Positions 1-8,583 of a stretch of 47,912 bases of DNA are shown one piece after another (position 1 is the stretch's first letter; each line of letters opens with the position of its first letter). The stretch covers positions 1 through 47,912 of the forward strand of contig NZ_JAGOLP010000024.1 of assembly GCF_017994015.1 (NCBI RefSeq), written 5' to 3'. This stretch comes from Ferrovibrio sp. (lineage in GTDB: Bacteria; Pseudomonadota; Alphaproteobacteria; Ferrovibrionales; Ferrovibrionaceae). The notes under the pieces were generated by a model that had not been told where the DNA came from, did not search any database, and saw nothing but the letters and a program-made list of their open reading frames with translations. The position numbers and the translations under genes are program-made.

Positions 1-72
1 GCCCAGAATGCCATAGAGCCGGGTTCGGCCGATTTTGTCAGCGGCCGCACCCGGCTCTATGGCATTCTGGGC
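1..72. repeat. Perfect 24-bp inverted repeat at the window edge
   Basis: Bases 1-24 are the exact reverse complement of bases 49-72, with a 24-nt spacer. The 49-72 copy encodes conserved AroE-family residues (TRLYGILG), so that copy is genuine coding sequence. The 1-24 copy has no such support. A fold-back chimera at a contig end is one explanation; a natural hairpin at the start of the gene is the other. Confidence 0.9.
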
Positions 73-867
73 CACCCGATCGAACAGGCGCGCTCGCTGG
101 AAACCGTAACGTATGAATTGCGCAAGCGCGGCCATGACGCCATCCTGCTGCCGATCCATATCCGGCCGGAAGATTTCGACGCCGTGTTTCCGCAATTGCT
201 CAAGCTGGGCAATCTGGATGGCCTGGTAGTGACAGTGCCGCACAAAACCCGCATCGCGCCACATTTACAGCATATCGGGCCGATGGCGCGAATCAGCAAC
301 AGCATTTCGGTGATCGCACGCTGCCGCGATGATGCCTGGCTGGGCGAAATGTTCGATGGTGTTGGCTGCGTTGCCGCCATTGAGCGGCGCGGGGTGAAAA
401 TGCCGGGCAAACGGGTGCAATTGCTGGGGGCCGGCGGGGCTGGCGCTGCCATCGGCGCCGAACTGGCACGCAAAGGCATTGCAGCTTTGCGCATCGTTGA
501 ACCGGATACCATACGCGCGCAGAATCTGGGCAGCAGCCTTGCCGCCGCCTATCCGGCGCTGAATGTCAGCATCGGTGCCTCGCGACTGGATGATATCGAT
601 TTGCTAATCAATGCCAGCCCGGTCGGCATGCTGGATGAAAATGCGGCGCCCATCACGGCGAGCACAATTCCAAGCCATGTAGTGGTGATGGATGCAATCA
701 TGGACCCGGATCGCACCAAGCTGCTGCGCATCGCGGAGGCCAGCGGCTGCCTGACGGTCTATGGCCGCGAGATGCTTGATTCACAGATCGTGCGGGTTTG
801 CGATTTTCTGCTGCGCGCCCGCGAACATGACCGGGTGGATTTTGTGCTCCACCCGGACACGGATTAG
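1..867 (+). CDS. AroE-family shikimate/quinate dehydrogenase-like protein, 5' end missing
   Basis: Probable NAD(P)-dependent dehydrogenase of the shikimate/quinate dehydrogenase family (cytoplasmic). The frame is open from base 1 and the family's N-terminal substrate-binding motif, RLYGILGHPIEQARS, is read from about base 52, so the gene begins upstream of any in-frame ATG; I see no in-frame start between 1 and 51. Family signatures: TVPHK with the catalytic Lys at 244-246, a dinucleotide-binding loop GAGGAGAAIG near 427-456, and a C-terminal GREMLDSQ. The usual NTDG before the Rossmann domain is MFDG here, which argues for a catabolic or specialised paralogue rather than the housekeeping AroE. 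It converges on the MDR gene with an 18-nt gap. Its first 72 bases carry a perfect inverted repeat, so the extreme 5' sequence may not be genuine. Family call is firm; substrate is not known. Confidence 0.8.
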   Translation, partial: AQNAIEPGSADFVSGRTRLYGILGHPIEQARSLETVTYELRKRGHDAILLPIHIRPEDFDAVFPQLLKLGNLDGLVVTVPHKTRIAPHLQHIGPMARISNSISVIARCRDDAWLGEMFDGVGCVAAIERRGVKMPGKRVQLLGAGGAGAAIGAELARKGIAALRIVEPDTIRAQNLGSSLAAAYPALNVSIGASRLDDIDLLINASPVGMLDENAAPITASTIPSHVVVMDAIMDPDRTKLLRIAEASGCLTVYGREMLDSQIVRVCDFLLRAREHDRVDFVLHPDTD

Positions 868-885
868 CCTGCCGGCGGCTGATCG

Positions 886-1902
886 TCAGGCAAACCTGAC
901 GATCAGCTTGCCAAAATTGCGCCCGGCCAACAGGCCGATAAAGGCTTCGGGCGTATTTTCCATGCCATCAACGATATCCTCACGCACCTGTAGCGTGCCA
1001 TCTGCCACCAGCGGCGTGGCATAACGCAGGAATTCATCGCGATATTCTACAAAATCGGTGACGATGAAGCCGCGCAACAGCAGGCGCTTCACCAATATAT
1101 CGCGCATCAGCGCGGTCATCGGCGTGGCGCCATCGGCGGCATTGCCAAGATTATATTGCGAGATCAGGCCACAAACCGGGATGCGGGCAAAATCATTCAG
1201 CAGCGGGATCACCGCATCCCACACTTTGCCGCCGACATTCTCAAAATAAACATCAATACCCTGCGGGCAAGCGGCAGCCAGCTTCTCTGCAAATGCCGGA
1301 TCGCGATGATCCAGGGCGGCATCAAACTTCAAAGTCTCCAGCGCATAAGCACATTTCTCGGCGCCGCCAGCGATAGCCACCGTGCGGCAGCCCTGCAACC
1401 GTGCCAATTGCCCCACCATCGCGCCCACCGGGCCAGTAGCGGCAGCCACCACCACAGTTTCGCCGGCCTTGGGCTGGCCAATTTTCATCAGGCCGGCATA
1501 AGCTGTGAAGCCCGGCATGCCCAGGCTGCCCAAAGCCGTGGGAAGTGGCGCCGCCGCCGCATCCAGTTTGCGCAAGCCGGCAACCGGCAACACGGCATAT
1601 TCCTGCCAGCCACCCGCGCCCACCACCAAATCGCCCGGCGCATAATCGGCGCTCTCCGAGCGCACCACTTCGCCCACCGTGGTACCCACCATCACCTCGC
1701 CCAGAGCCACCGGGCGGGCATAGGACTTGGCGTCGTTCATGCGCCAGCGCATATACGGATCAAGCGAGAGGAATTTGGTGCGCACCAGCACTTCGCCGGG
1801 TGCCAGTTGCTGCGGCAGCGGCGCCACCTCCAGCCTGAAATCCGCCACACCGGGCTCAACAGCCGGGCGCCGCGCCAGCACCCATTTCCGGTTATCCGTC
1901 AT
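886..1902 (-). CDS. NADP-dependent MDR oxidoreductase, CurA/YncB type
   Basis: Medium-chain reductase, zinc-free 'leukotriene B4 12-hydroxydehydrogenase/curcumin reductase' type, expected to reduce activated C=C bonds of enones with NADPH in the cytoplasm. The start at MTDNRKWVL (1902) is chosen because GGAGGGG lies 5 nt upstream and the family begins there; the longer frame to 1947 adds an unsupported 15 residues. Visible signatures: the FLSLDPYMRWRM segment typical of this family, VGAGGWQEYAV, and the nucleotide-binding AATGPVGAMVGQLARLQG. At 338 residues the length is normal. It lies 62 nt downstream of the PNPOx-like gene on the same strand and is probably the last gene of that unit. Substrate unknown. 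Confidence 0.85.
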   Translation of the reverse strand: MTDNRKWVLARRPAVEPGVADFRLEVAPLPQQLAPGEVLVRTKFLSLDPYMRWRMNDAKSYARPVALGEVMVGTTVGEVVRSESADYAPGDLVVGAGGWQEYAVLPVAGLRKLDAAAAPLPTALGSLGMPGFTAYAGLMKIGQPKAGETVVVAAATGPVGAMVGQLARLQGCRTVAIAGGAEKCAYALETLKFDAALDHRDPAFAEKLAAACPQGIDVYFENVGGKVWDAVIPLLNDFARIPVCGLISQYNLGNAADGATPMTALMRDILVKRLLLRGFIVTDFVEYRDEFLRYATPLVADGTLQVREDIVDGMENTPEAFIGLLAGRNFGKLIVRFA

Positions 1903-1964
1903 TGTCCCCTCCGCTATGCAAATCTGCCTCAGAGGTAGGACTTGCACAGAAGTAAGTCAATGCA

Positions 1965-2621
1965 TCAACGCCCTCGGTGATAGTGCTTGGCGAAATCCGG
2001 CGTGGCGATACCTGGCTTCAGCCGCGTATCATCCTGCGGCGCACCAGCCGTGATGCGCAGCGGAATCACGCCAGCCCAGAGATCGTCGCGGGCATAATCT
2101 TCCTCCACATCGATCACGCCGCGATCCCGCACCTTGGCTGACACTTCCTGCAACGGAAAGCGCAACACCAGCGTGGCATCCAGCTCCTTCTGCTTTGGTG
2201 CCCGCACCTTATGGCCTGGGATCAAATCCTGCACGATGGCATCGATGATGGCCGGCTTTTCCGCGCCTTCAACACGTTCGCCGCAGGCATAAATCACCAC
2301 CGAACGGTAATCCATGCTGCAACCAAAACCCGAACGGCCGGCGACCAGGGAATCAACCAGGGTCACTTCGATACAGGCCGGTGCACCATCAGCCAGCGCG
2401 CTCAGCATGCGGTTATTCGGGCTGCCATGGATATAAACATACTCGCCCTGGCGCAGGATCGAGGTCGGGATGACATGCGGGCGTCCTTCCAGCACAAAGC
2501 CGACATGGCAGACCAGGGCTTCATCCAGGATGGCATGGATCAATGCGCGATCATACGAGCCGCGATCCGGCCGTCGATGCAGCCGGGTCAGTTCGGTTGG
2601 TGCATAGCTGCTGTTGCTCAT
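1965..2621 (-). CDS. Pyridoxamine 5'-phosphate oxidase-fold flavoprotein
   Basis: A 218-residue protein of the split-barrel FMN-binding superfamily (PNPOx-like, NimA/flavin-nucleotide-binding type). Near the N-terminus, residues 33-76 read as a strand pair typical of the family (LVCHVGFVLEGRPHVIPTS, then YIHGSPNNRML); the middle has SMDYRSVVIYACGE. Enzymes of this group bind FMN or F420 and act on small molecules; no substrate can be read from the sequence. Its ATG overlaps the stop of the upstream Ldh2-family gene by 4 nt (ATGA), so the two are translationally coupled. The fold assignment is good; function is open. Confidence 0.8.
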   Translation of the reverse strand: MSNSSYAPTELTRLHRRPDRGSYDRALIHAILDEALVCHVGFVLEGRPHVIPTSILRQGEYVYIHGSPNNRMLSALADGAPACIEVTLVDSLVAGRSGFGCSMDYRSVVIYACGERVEGAEKPAIIDAIVQDLIPGHKVRAPKQKELDATLVLRFPLQEVSAKVRDRGVIDVEEDYARDDLWAGVIPLRITAGAPQDDTRLKPGIATPDFAKHYHRGR

Positions 2622-3715
2622 GCTTTGGCACTCTTAATCTGCTGTTCATGCAGCAACATGTCGCCTTCATAGGCCGCCAGTTTGGCCGCGCCCTTGCCGG
2701 CGCAGAAATCCTGCAAGGTTTCGTGCAGCGAACGCGGCACCAGCACGCCCTCCACCGCCGTGCGCTTACGCGCCTCATAACGCCGGTCGGATGGCAGCCG
2801 GGCGCCTTCCTGCTCCAGCAAACGCTCAAACAGCTTTTCGCCATGCGCCAATTGTGCTTCCCGATTGCCGCCAGCCATGCAGCGCAGCGGATCGATGGCA
2901 ATCACCAATTCACCGCCGCAGGGCGCACCGGTATTGGCCTTGTCGCGTTCGCCGGCTTCATAGCTCAGCACATCGCCCACCAGCGGGCCGGCCAGCAATT
3001 CCACCATCAGCGCGATACACGAGCCCTTATGGCCGCCGAAGGGCAATTGCGCACCGGCCAACGCCACTTTGGGATCCGTGGTCGGCTGGCCATCCGGGCC
3101 AATCGCCCAGCCTTCGGGCAGCGCCTTGCCATCGCGTAGACGAATCTGGATTTCGCCGCGCGCGCTGGCGCTGGAAGCCTGGTCGAATACCAGTGGCGGA
3201 TGGTTGGCGCGCGGCCAGGCAAAGGCCATCGGATTGGTGCCAAACAGCGGCTTGATGCCGCCGGCCGGTGCCACATAAGGAATAGCCGAGACATAGGCAA
3301 AAGCTACCAGGCCCTCCTCGGCCAGCCGCTCCACCTCCGGCCACAGGGCGGCAACATTGAGCGCGTTATTCACCGCCAGCGCGGCAATGCCCTGGCTGCG
3401 CGCCCGCTCTGCCAGCGGCTGATGGCCCACTTCCAGCGCCAAGGGCGAAAAGCCGCCATGCGCATCCACTTTCACCACACCTGGCGCGAGGTCGCTCAGC
3501 GTCGGCACGGCATCCGGCGAAGCCTGGCCGGCACGCAGCGCGTTCACATAGAAGGCCATGCGGAAGAGGCCGTGATGGCGGCATTCATCGCGCTCGGCCA
3601 TGGTCACGGTATTGGCAATCGCTTCGGCATGGGCCGGGCTGAAACCCTGCGCCGCCAGCGCCGCCAAAGCCGTGGCACGCACCTCGGCCAAGCTCATCCT
3701 GATCGTGTCTTCCAT
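2618..3715 (-). CDS. Ldh family (malate/L-lactate dehydrogenase type 2) oxidoreductase
   Basis: NAD(P)H-dependent oxidoreductase of the LDH2/MDG family, 365 residues from the chosen start. The family includes malate, ureidoglycolate and sulfolactate dehydrogenases and the delta1-piperideine/pyrroline-2-carboxylate reductases. Signatures: an N-terminal MAERDECRHHGLFRM helix with the family's H-G pair, FGTNPMAFAWP, and LPFGGHKGSCIALMVELLAG near the C-terminal third. Start at MEDTIRMSL (3715): AGGAAG lies 10 nt before it and upstream codons in the longer frame cover operator-like repeats. Neighbouring putA and an XRE-cupin regulator make a cyclic imino acid reductase that yields proline an attractive but unproved role. 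It is the first gene of the Ldh2-PNPOx-MDR unit and has two ATTTGCAT-NNN-ATGCAAAT palindromes in its promoter region. Confidence 0.85.
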   Translation of the reverse strand: MEDTIRMSLAEVRATALAALAAQGFSPAHAEAIANTVTMAERDECRHHGLFRMAFYVNALRAGQASPDAVPTLSDLAPGVVKVDAHGGFSPLALEVGHQPLAERARSQGIAALAVNNALNVAALWPEVERLAEEGLVAFAYVSAIPYVAPAGGIKPLFGTNPMAFAWPRANHPPLVFDQASSASARGEIQIRLRDGKALPEGWAIGPDGQPTTDPKVALAGAQLPFGGHKGSCIALMVELLAGPLVGDVLSYEAGERDKANTGAPCGGELVIAIDPLRCMAGGNREAQLAHGEKLFERLLEQEGARLPSDRRYEARKRTAVEGVLVPRSLHETLQDFCAGKGAAKLAAYEGDMLLHEQQIKSAKA

Positions 3716-3754
3716 CCTGCGTCTTCCTTTCGCTTTAGCAAACCGGGAATCCAG

Positions 3755-3813
3755 AATTTGCATCACATGCAAATTTGTCAGGATACTTACATGGATTTGC
3801 ATATGATGCAAAT
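3755..3813 (-). promoter_or_regulatory. Two ATTTGCAT palindromes upstream of the Ldh2-family gene
   Basis: Two near-identical palindromes: AATTTGCAT-CAC-ATGCAAATT at 3755-3775 and ATTTGCAT-ATG-ATGCAAAT at 3795-3813, with centres 39 bp apart, nearly four helical turns. Further half-sites follow at 3816-3823 (ATTTGCAA) and 3833-3839. A matching half-site lies before the XRE-cupin gene, so this is a candidate operator for that regulator. Confidence 0.65.
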
Positions 3814-3895
3814 GGATTTGCAACAGCAATATATGCAAGAGCGCTACCGGCCCCTCTTTGCGAGGGGCGCGGCTCAGCCAATCGTCGGGAAAGGG

Positions 3896-4546
3896 TCAGC
3901 GGCGGTTTGTCTTGGCCTTGGCCAGATGTTTGACCTGGGGCTTGGCCGGGGGATGGGCCTGCGGATGCACATGCGCCGGCGTCACCGCCATCAGCATACG
4001 CGCCGGCAGCTTGCCGATATTGCGGCCCATATGCGGCAATTCGCAATTGAAATGCACACTATCGCCGGCCTCAAGCGTGAAGCGCTCGCTATCGATCTGA
4101 AATTCAATCCGGCCTTCCAGCAGATAGAGAATTTCCTCGCCGGGATGGCTCAGCAGCACCACATCGCGCTCGCCTCCCACCGGAAATTCGAGAAGAAAGG
4201 CGCTGATTTCCGGCTCCGGCAGCTGATCCGAGAGATGATGATAGGCATAGCCCTTGGCCTTCACCGGCGGCTCGGCCTTGCGCTCGGCGCGGCGCGAAAT
4301 CGAATATTGCCGTGCCGGCTTGCTGCCGCCGGGCTCGAACAGATCCCGCAGGGGCATATCAAAACAGCCGGCCACCGCAATCAGGTTGGCAATGGAAGCC
4401 CCTGCTTCGCCGCGCTCAATACGCGACAGGAAGGCGGCGGATAGATTGGTCAGCGCGCCCAGCTGCTGCAAGGTCAGGCCGCGCTCGCGCCGCGCCGCAC
4501 GAATATGCGCGCCGATCTGCTTGGCGACAGCCTTGGCCTGACTCAT
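3896..4546 (-). CDS. XRE-family transcriptional regulator with C-terminal cupin domain
   Basis: A 216-residue DNA-binding regulator. Residues about 12-66 form an HTH_XRE domain (LGALTNLSAAFLSRIERGEAG contains the recognition helix), followed after a basic linker by a small cupin barrel at about 105-185 (HPGEEILYLLEGRIEF and FNCELPHMG supply the cupin His/Glu/His positions). The last 30 residues are Pro/Lys/His-rich and look disordered. This architecture is typical of regulators of amino acid, amine or small-molecule catabolism in which the cupin senses a ligand or metal. GGGAG lies 5 nt before the ATG. It sits between putA and the Ldh2 unit on the same strand; the ATTTGCAT element in its own 5' region suggests autoregulation. 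Confidence 0.88.
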   Translation of the reverse strand: MSQAKAVAKQIGAHIRAARRERGLTLQQLGALTNLSAAFLSRIERGEAGASIANLIAVAGCFDMPLRDLFEPGGSKPARQYSISRRAERKAEPPVKAKGYAYHHLSDQLPEPEISAFLLEFPVGGERDVVLLSHPGEEILYLLEGRIEFQIDSERFTLEAGDSVHFNCELPHMGRNIGKLPARMLMAVTPAHVHPQAHPPAKPQVKHLAKAKTNRR

Positions 4547-4555
4547 GAAAACTCC

Positions 4556-4577
4556 CTACATTGCCATTTGCATGTAG
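4556..4577 (-). promoter_or_regulatory. Candidate autoregulatory operator of the XRE-cupin gene
   Basis: CTACAT and ATGTAG (4556-4561 and 4572-4577) form an inverted repeat enclosing ATTTGCAT at 4566-4573, the same half-site found twice as full palindromes before the Ldh2-family gene. It lies 10-31 nt upstream of the regulator's ATG, a position suited to repression. Confidence 0.5.
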
Positions 4578-4604
4578 AGAAAATTTGCCGGCCTGGCAAG
4601 TTGT

Positions 4605-7600
4605 CTAGCCGATGGTCATCAGATTGGCATTACCGCCGGCCGCCGCCGTGTTGGTGCTGATGCAATATTCGGCGCAAAGCCATTCCAGCGCATAATCCTC
4701 GGACGGGAATTCGCCTGAAAGGACGGGAATGCCGAAGACCGGCACAATCGCCCCGGGTTGCGCCGCCAAATCCAGCGCCAGCCGACGCAAGGCATCGCCA
4801 TCGCCCTCAAACAACACCAAGTCTGCCGCTGCTACTGCTGACGGCTTCAATGCCGCGCGCACCTCCTCCGGCAATTGCTGCAACACGGCAAGCACATCCG
4901 GCGCCGCTTCAGCCTGCAACCTGTTACCGCTGGCCAAGGCCGCCGCCACTTGCAGCAACAGGCCCTGGCGGCTTTGTGCCACAGCGCGGATCAGGCCACG
5001 CGGCAACAAACGATACTGGTTACGCTCGCCCACCGGGCCGGCCAGTTCAAGCGCCGCGCCATAGGGGCTGTGCGCGATATAGCGCCGGCAGCGCGCCGCC
5101 AGCGCCGTTTCGCCAGCCGCCAGCAGCCAATCGTGAAATTGCTGCGCCACTGCCGGCGCCTTACCGGACACGGGTAGTGACGCCGGCAACTGTGCCAGCA
5201 GCCGGCGCAGATAGAGCGGCCCGCCGGCCTTCGGCCCGGTGCCGGAAAGGCCGTGGCCGCCAAAGGGCTGCACCCCCACCACGGCGCCAATCACATTGCG
5301 GTTGACATAAACATTACCGGCCGCCGAATGCTGCGCCAGTTGCGTGATGGTTTCATCAATGCGGCTATGGATGCCGAAGGTAAGGCCATAACCCGAGGCA
5401 TTCACCGCCGCCTGCAAAGCCGCTATCTCGCTGCGACGGAAACGCAGCACATGCAGCACCGGGCCAAAAACTTCCTGCTGCACATCTGCCACGGCGGCAA
5501 TCTCGATCAGGGTCGGGGCCACAAAGGTGCCGTGGCGTGCCGATGCCGGCAATGCTGCCTGATACACCCTATGGCCGGCCTTCCGCATTGCCTCGATATG
5601 ATTCAGGATGCCGCGCCGCGCCGCCACGCTGATCACCGGGCCAACATCCACCGACAGCTTGTCCGGCGCGCCAACACTGAGTTGATCCATCGCGCCACGC
5701 AACATGGTCAGCACGGCATCCGCGATATCTTCCTGCAAGCAAAGCAGCCGCAAGGCCGAACAACGCTGACCGGCGGAATCAAAGGCCGAAGCAATGGCAT
5801 CGGCCACCACCTGTTCGGGCAAGGCCGAGGAATCGACGATCATTGCATTGAGCCCGCCGGTTTCGGCGATCAGCGGCACCGGCTGTCCAGCATCGGTGAG
5901 GCGCTGCGCCAATGCAGCCTGGATGCTGCGCGCCGCCTGGGTCGAGCCGGTAAACACCACGCCCTGGATGCGTGGATCGGCCACCAGCGCAGCGCCGATG
6001 CCGCCATCGCCAGGCAGCAATTGCAGCGCCCCGGGCGGCAAGCCGGCCTCGCGCAGCAGGCGCACCGCCTCGGCGGCAATCAGCGGCGTTTCCTCGGCCG
6101 GCTTGGCCAGCACCGCATTACCAGCCGCCAAAGCCGCCGCCACCTGGCCGATGAAAATCGCCAGCGGGAAATTCCACGGGCTGATACAGGCCACCGGCCC
6201 CAGCGGGCGATGCGTGTGGTTGCCAAAATGCGCTGCCACATCAGCCGCGTAATAACGCAGGAAATCCACGGCCTCGCGCACTTCAGCAATCGCGTTCGGC
6301 AGGGATTTGCCGGCCTCGCGCACGATCAGGCCGAGCAGATGCGGCATGCGATTTTCCAGCAGATCGGCGGCGCGCAGCAGGCAGGCGGCGCGCTGCTCAG
6401 GCGGCGTGGCCTGCCAAACCGGCGCCTCGGCCACGGCCATGCCTACGGCTACGCTCACCTGCTCCGGCGTCGCCTCGCTCACATGGCCCACCAGATCAGC
6501 CTGCAATGCCGGATTGCGCACCGGCTGGGATGTGGCCGGCTGGGACGTTGCCGGCGCCATAGGATGGTTTTGCGCCAGCAGCGGCGCGGCATGATATTGC
6601 CGTTCCAGGCTGCCTAGCAGGGCGGCCGCCAACGCTGCCAGCACCTGCTCGTTGCTCAGATCAAGCCCGGCAGCCAGCTTGCGTGTTCCCAGGATGGCGC
6701 GCGGCAACTGGATTTTTGGATGTGGCGCGCCCAGCGGCTCGATCTGCCTTGCCAGTTCCACCGGATCGGCAATCAATTGCTCCAGGGCGATACGCTCATC
6801 GTATATCTGGTTGACAAAAGAGGTATTGGCGCCGTTTTCCAGCAGGCGGCGCACCAGATAGGGCAGCAGGCTTTCATGGCTGCCCACCGGCGCATAGATG
6901 CGGCAAGGCCGGTTCAGCGCACCAACACCCACTACTTCCTCATAGAGCGGCTCGCCCATGCCATGCAGGCATTGGAATTCATATTGCCCTTCATAGTAAT
7001 TCTCGCCCGCCATGGCATGGATAGTGGCCAGTGTGCGGGCATTATGGGTGGCGAATTGTGGATAGATCGCATCCGGCGCCGCCAGCATCTTGCGGGCGCA
7101 GGCGATGAAAGACACGTCGGTATGCAGCTTGCGGGTATAGACCGGGAAATCCTCCAGCCCATCAATCTGGGCGCGCTTGATCTCGCTGTCCCAGTAGGCA
7201 CCCTTGACCAGCCGCAGCATCAGGCGGCGATTGCTGCGCCGGGCCAGGTCGATCAGATAATCGATCACAAAGGGGGCACGTTTCTGATAAGCCTGCACCA
7301 CAAAGCCGATGCCGCTCCAGCCCGCCAGATCGGCATCGAAACACAATGCTTCCAGCAGATCGAGCGAGATATCCAGCCGATCCGCCTCCTCGGCATCGAT
7401 ATTCATGCCGATATCGTAGTGCCGCGCCAGCATGGCCAATGCCTTGAGGCGCGGCAGCAATTCGGCCTGCACTCGGTCCCATTGCGCCCGGCTGTAGCGC
7501 GGATGCAGCGCCGACAGCTTGATCGAAATGCCGGGGCCTTGATAAATGCCGCGCCGCGCCGCCACCTTGCCGATGCTGTGAATGGCGCGCTCATAGGCTG

Positions 7601-8492
7601 CGAAATAGCGCTCGGCATCCGCCGCCGTCATCGCCGCCTCGCCCAGCATGTCATAGGAATGGCGGAATCCCTTGGCCTCCAATGTTCGGCTATTGGCCAG
7701 AGCCTCGGCAATGCTGCGGCCAGCCACAAATTGTTCGCCCATCATGCGCATGGCGATATCCACGCCCTTGCGGATCAGCGGCTCGCCACCACGCGCCACC
7801 AGGCGGGTCAGCGCCGAGGATAACGAGGTGTCGCTGCTGGTGCTGGTCAGCTTGCCGGTGATCAGCAGGCCCCAGGTGGCGGCGTTGACAAAGAGCGATG
7901 GACTATGGCCGAGATGGCCCTGCCAGTCGCCCTCGCCGATCTTGTCGCGGATCAGCGCATCGCGGGTGGCGCGATCAGGGATGCGCAGCAGGGCTTCCGC
8001 CAGGCACATCAGCGCCACGCCTTCCTGGCTGGAAAGCGAATATTCATGGATCAGCGCCTCCACGCCGCCACCGGCCTGGCGCTTGCGTCGCAGCTTTTCA
8101 ACCAACCGCCGCGCCAGCGAACTTGCCGCTTCGGCGCGGCTTGCCGGCAGCGTGGCCTGACTTAGCAGCAGCGGCAAACATTCCAGCTCCGGCCGGCGAT
8201 AGGCCGCCGTGATCCGGGCGCGCAACACATTCTGCGGCCGCACCGACTGGGCGAATTCCAGAAACGGTGTCGGCGCTGCCTCAGCCAAGCCGGCTTCCTG
8301 CACTTCCACATCCAGCCCCGGCCCACCGCCCAGCAGGAAATCGGCAGTCTCGCCACGCTCGATCCGCTCCAGCGCCGTCAGCATGGCCTGCTTGATCAGC
8401 CAATGCGGCGAACGGTCTATACGGTCGGCGGCCTTTTTCAGCCGCAGTTTGAGATCCTCGTCCACCTTGACGCCAAGCGTGGTCACGGCCAT
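4605..8492 (-). CDS. putA: Trifunctional proline utilization protein PutA
   Basis: Oxidises L-proline to glutamate in two steps: FAD-linked proline dehydrogenase passes electrons to the quinone pool, and NAD-linked glutamate-semialdehyde dehydrogenase follows, with channelling between the two. Residues are numbered from a GTG at 8501; the preferred ATG is at 8492 (MAVTTLGVKV). Order: ribbon-helix-helix DNA-binding domain about 5-48; proline dehydrogenase barrel about 240-570 (LVKGAYWDSEIKRAQ near 433-447, FATHNA near 483, RRLLENGANTSFVNQ near 551-565); ALDH domain about 650-1120 with PWNFP, FTGSTQAARSI, ETGGLNA and the cysteine in SAGQRCSALR; and the conserved PutA C-terminal tail NTAAAGGNANLMTIG. 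Length (about 1295) fits trifunctional PutAs. The RHH domain normally represses putA at GTTGCA sites, and such sites lie just upstream. Confidence 0.97.
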   Translation of the reverse strand: MAVTTLGVKVDEDLKLRLKKAADRIDRSPHWLIKQAMLTALERIERGETADFLLGGGPGLDVEVQEAGLAEAAPTPFLEFAQSVRPQNVLRARITAAYRRPELECLPLLLSQATLPASRAEAASSLARRLVEKLRRKRQAGGGVEALIHEYSLSSQEGVALMCLAEALLRIPDRATRDALIRDKIGEGDWQGHLGHSPSLFVNAATWGLLITGKLTSTSSDTSLSSALTRLVARGGEPLIRKGVDIAMRMMGEQFVAGRSIAEALANSRTLEAKGFRHSYDMLGEAAMTAADAERYFAAYERAIHSIGKVAARRGIYQGPGISIKLSALHPRYSRAQWDRVQAELLPRLKALAMLARHYDIGMNIDAEEADRLDISLDLLEALCFDADLAGWSGIGFVVQAYQKRAPFVIDYLIDLARRSNRRLMLRLVKGAYWDSEIKRAQIDGLEDFPVYTRKLHTDVSFIACARKMLAAPDAIYPQFATHNARTLATIHAMAGENYYEGQYEFQCLHGMGEPLYEEVVGVGALNRPCRIYAPVGSHESLLPYLVRRLLENGANTSFVNQIYDERIALEQLIADPVELARQIEPLGAPHPKIQLPRAILGTRKLAAGLDLSNEQVLAALAAALLGSLERQYHAAPLLAQNHPMAPATSQPATSQPVRNPALQADLVGHVSEATPEQVSVAVGMAVAEAPVWQATPPEQRAACLLRAADLLENRMPHLLGLIVREAGKSLPNAIAEVREAVDFLRYYAADVAAHFGNHTHRPLGPVACISPWNFPLAIFIGQVAAALAAGNAVLAKPAEETPLIAAEAVRLLREAGLPPGALQLLPGDGGIGAALVADPRIQGVVFTGSTQAARSIQAALAQRLTDAGQPVPLIAETGGLNAMIVDSSALPEQVVADAIASAFDSAGQRCSALRLLCLQEDIADAVLTMLRGAMDQLSVGAPDKLSVDVGPVISVAARRGILNHIEAMRKAGHRVYQAALPASARHGTFVAPTLIEIAAVADVQQEVFGPVLHVLRFRRSEIAALQAAVNASGYGLTFGIHSRIDETITQLAQHSAAGNVYVNRNVIGAVVGVQPFGGHGLSGTGPKAGGPLYLRRLLAQLPASLPVSGKAPAVAQQFHDWLLAAGETALAARCRRYIAHSPYGAALELAGPVGERNQYRLLPRGLIRAVAQSRQGLLLQVAAALASGNRLQAEAAPDVLAVLQQLPEEVRAALKPSAVAAADLVLFEGDGDALRRLALDLAAQPGAIVPVFGIPVLSGEFPSEDYALEWLCAEYCISTNTAAAGGNANLMTIG

Positions 8493-8513
8493 TGGTAACA
8501 CCGTTCAGTTAAA

Positions 8514-8548
8514 TTAGGTTGCACCTAAAATTCACAATTGGAGCAACC
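8514..8548 (-). promoter_or_regulatory. Candidate PutA operators upstream of putA
   Basis: TTAGGT-TGC-ACCTAA (8514-8528) is a 15-bp perfect palindrome containing GTTGCA at 8518-8523. A second GGTTGC, on the other strand, is the complement of GCAACC at 8543-8548, about 2.5 helical turns away. GTTGCA is the known core bound by the E. coli PutA RHH domain, and this PutA carries that domain. Confidence 0.6.
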
Positions 8549-8583
8549 TTGTCAAATATTTTATAAAGCATTGTATTTGAATA

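Noticed and set aside
2211..4444. Long plus-strand frames opposite the PNPOx, Ldh2 and regulator genes
   Set aside because: His/Gln/Arg-rich shadow frames typical of the strand opposite GC-rich genes; the minus-strand products are recognisable families.
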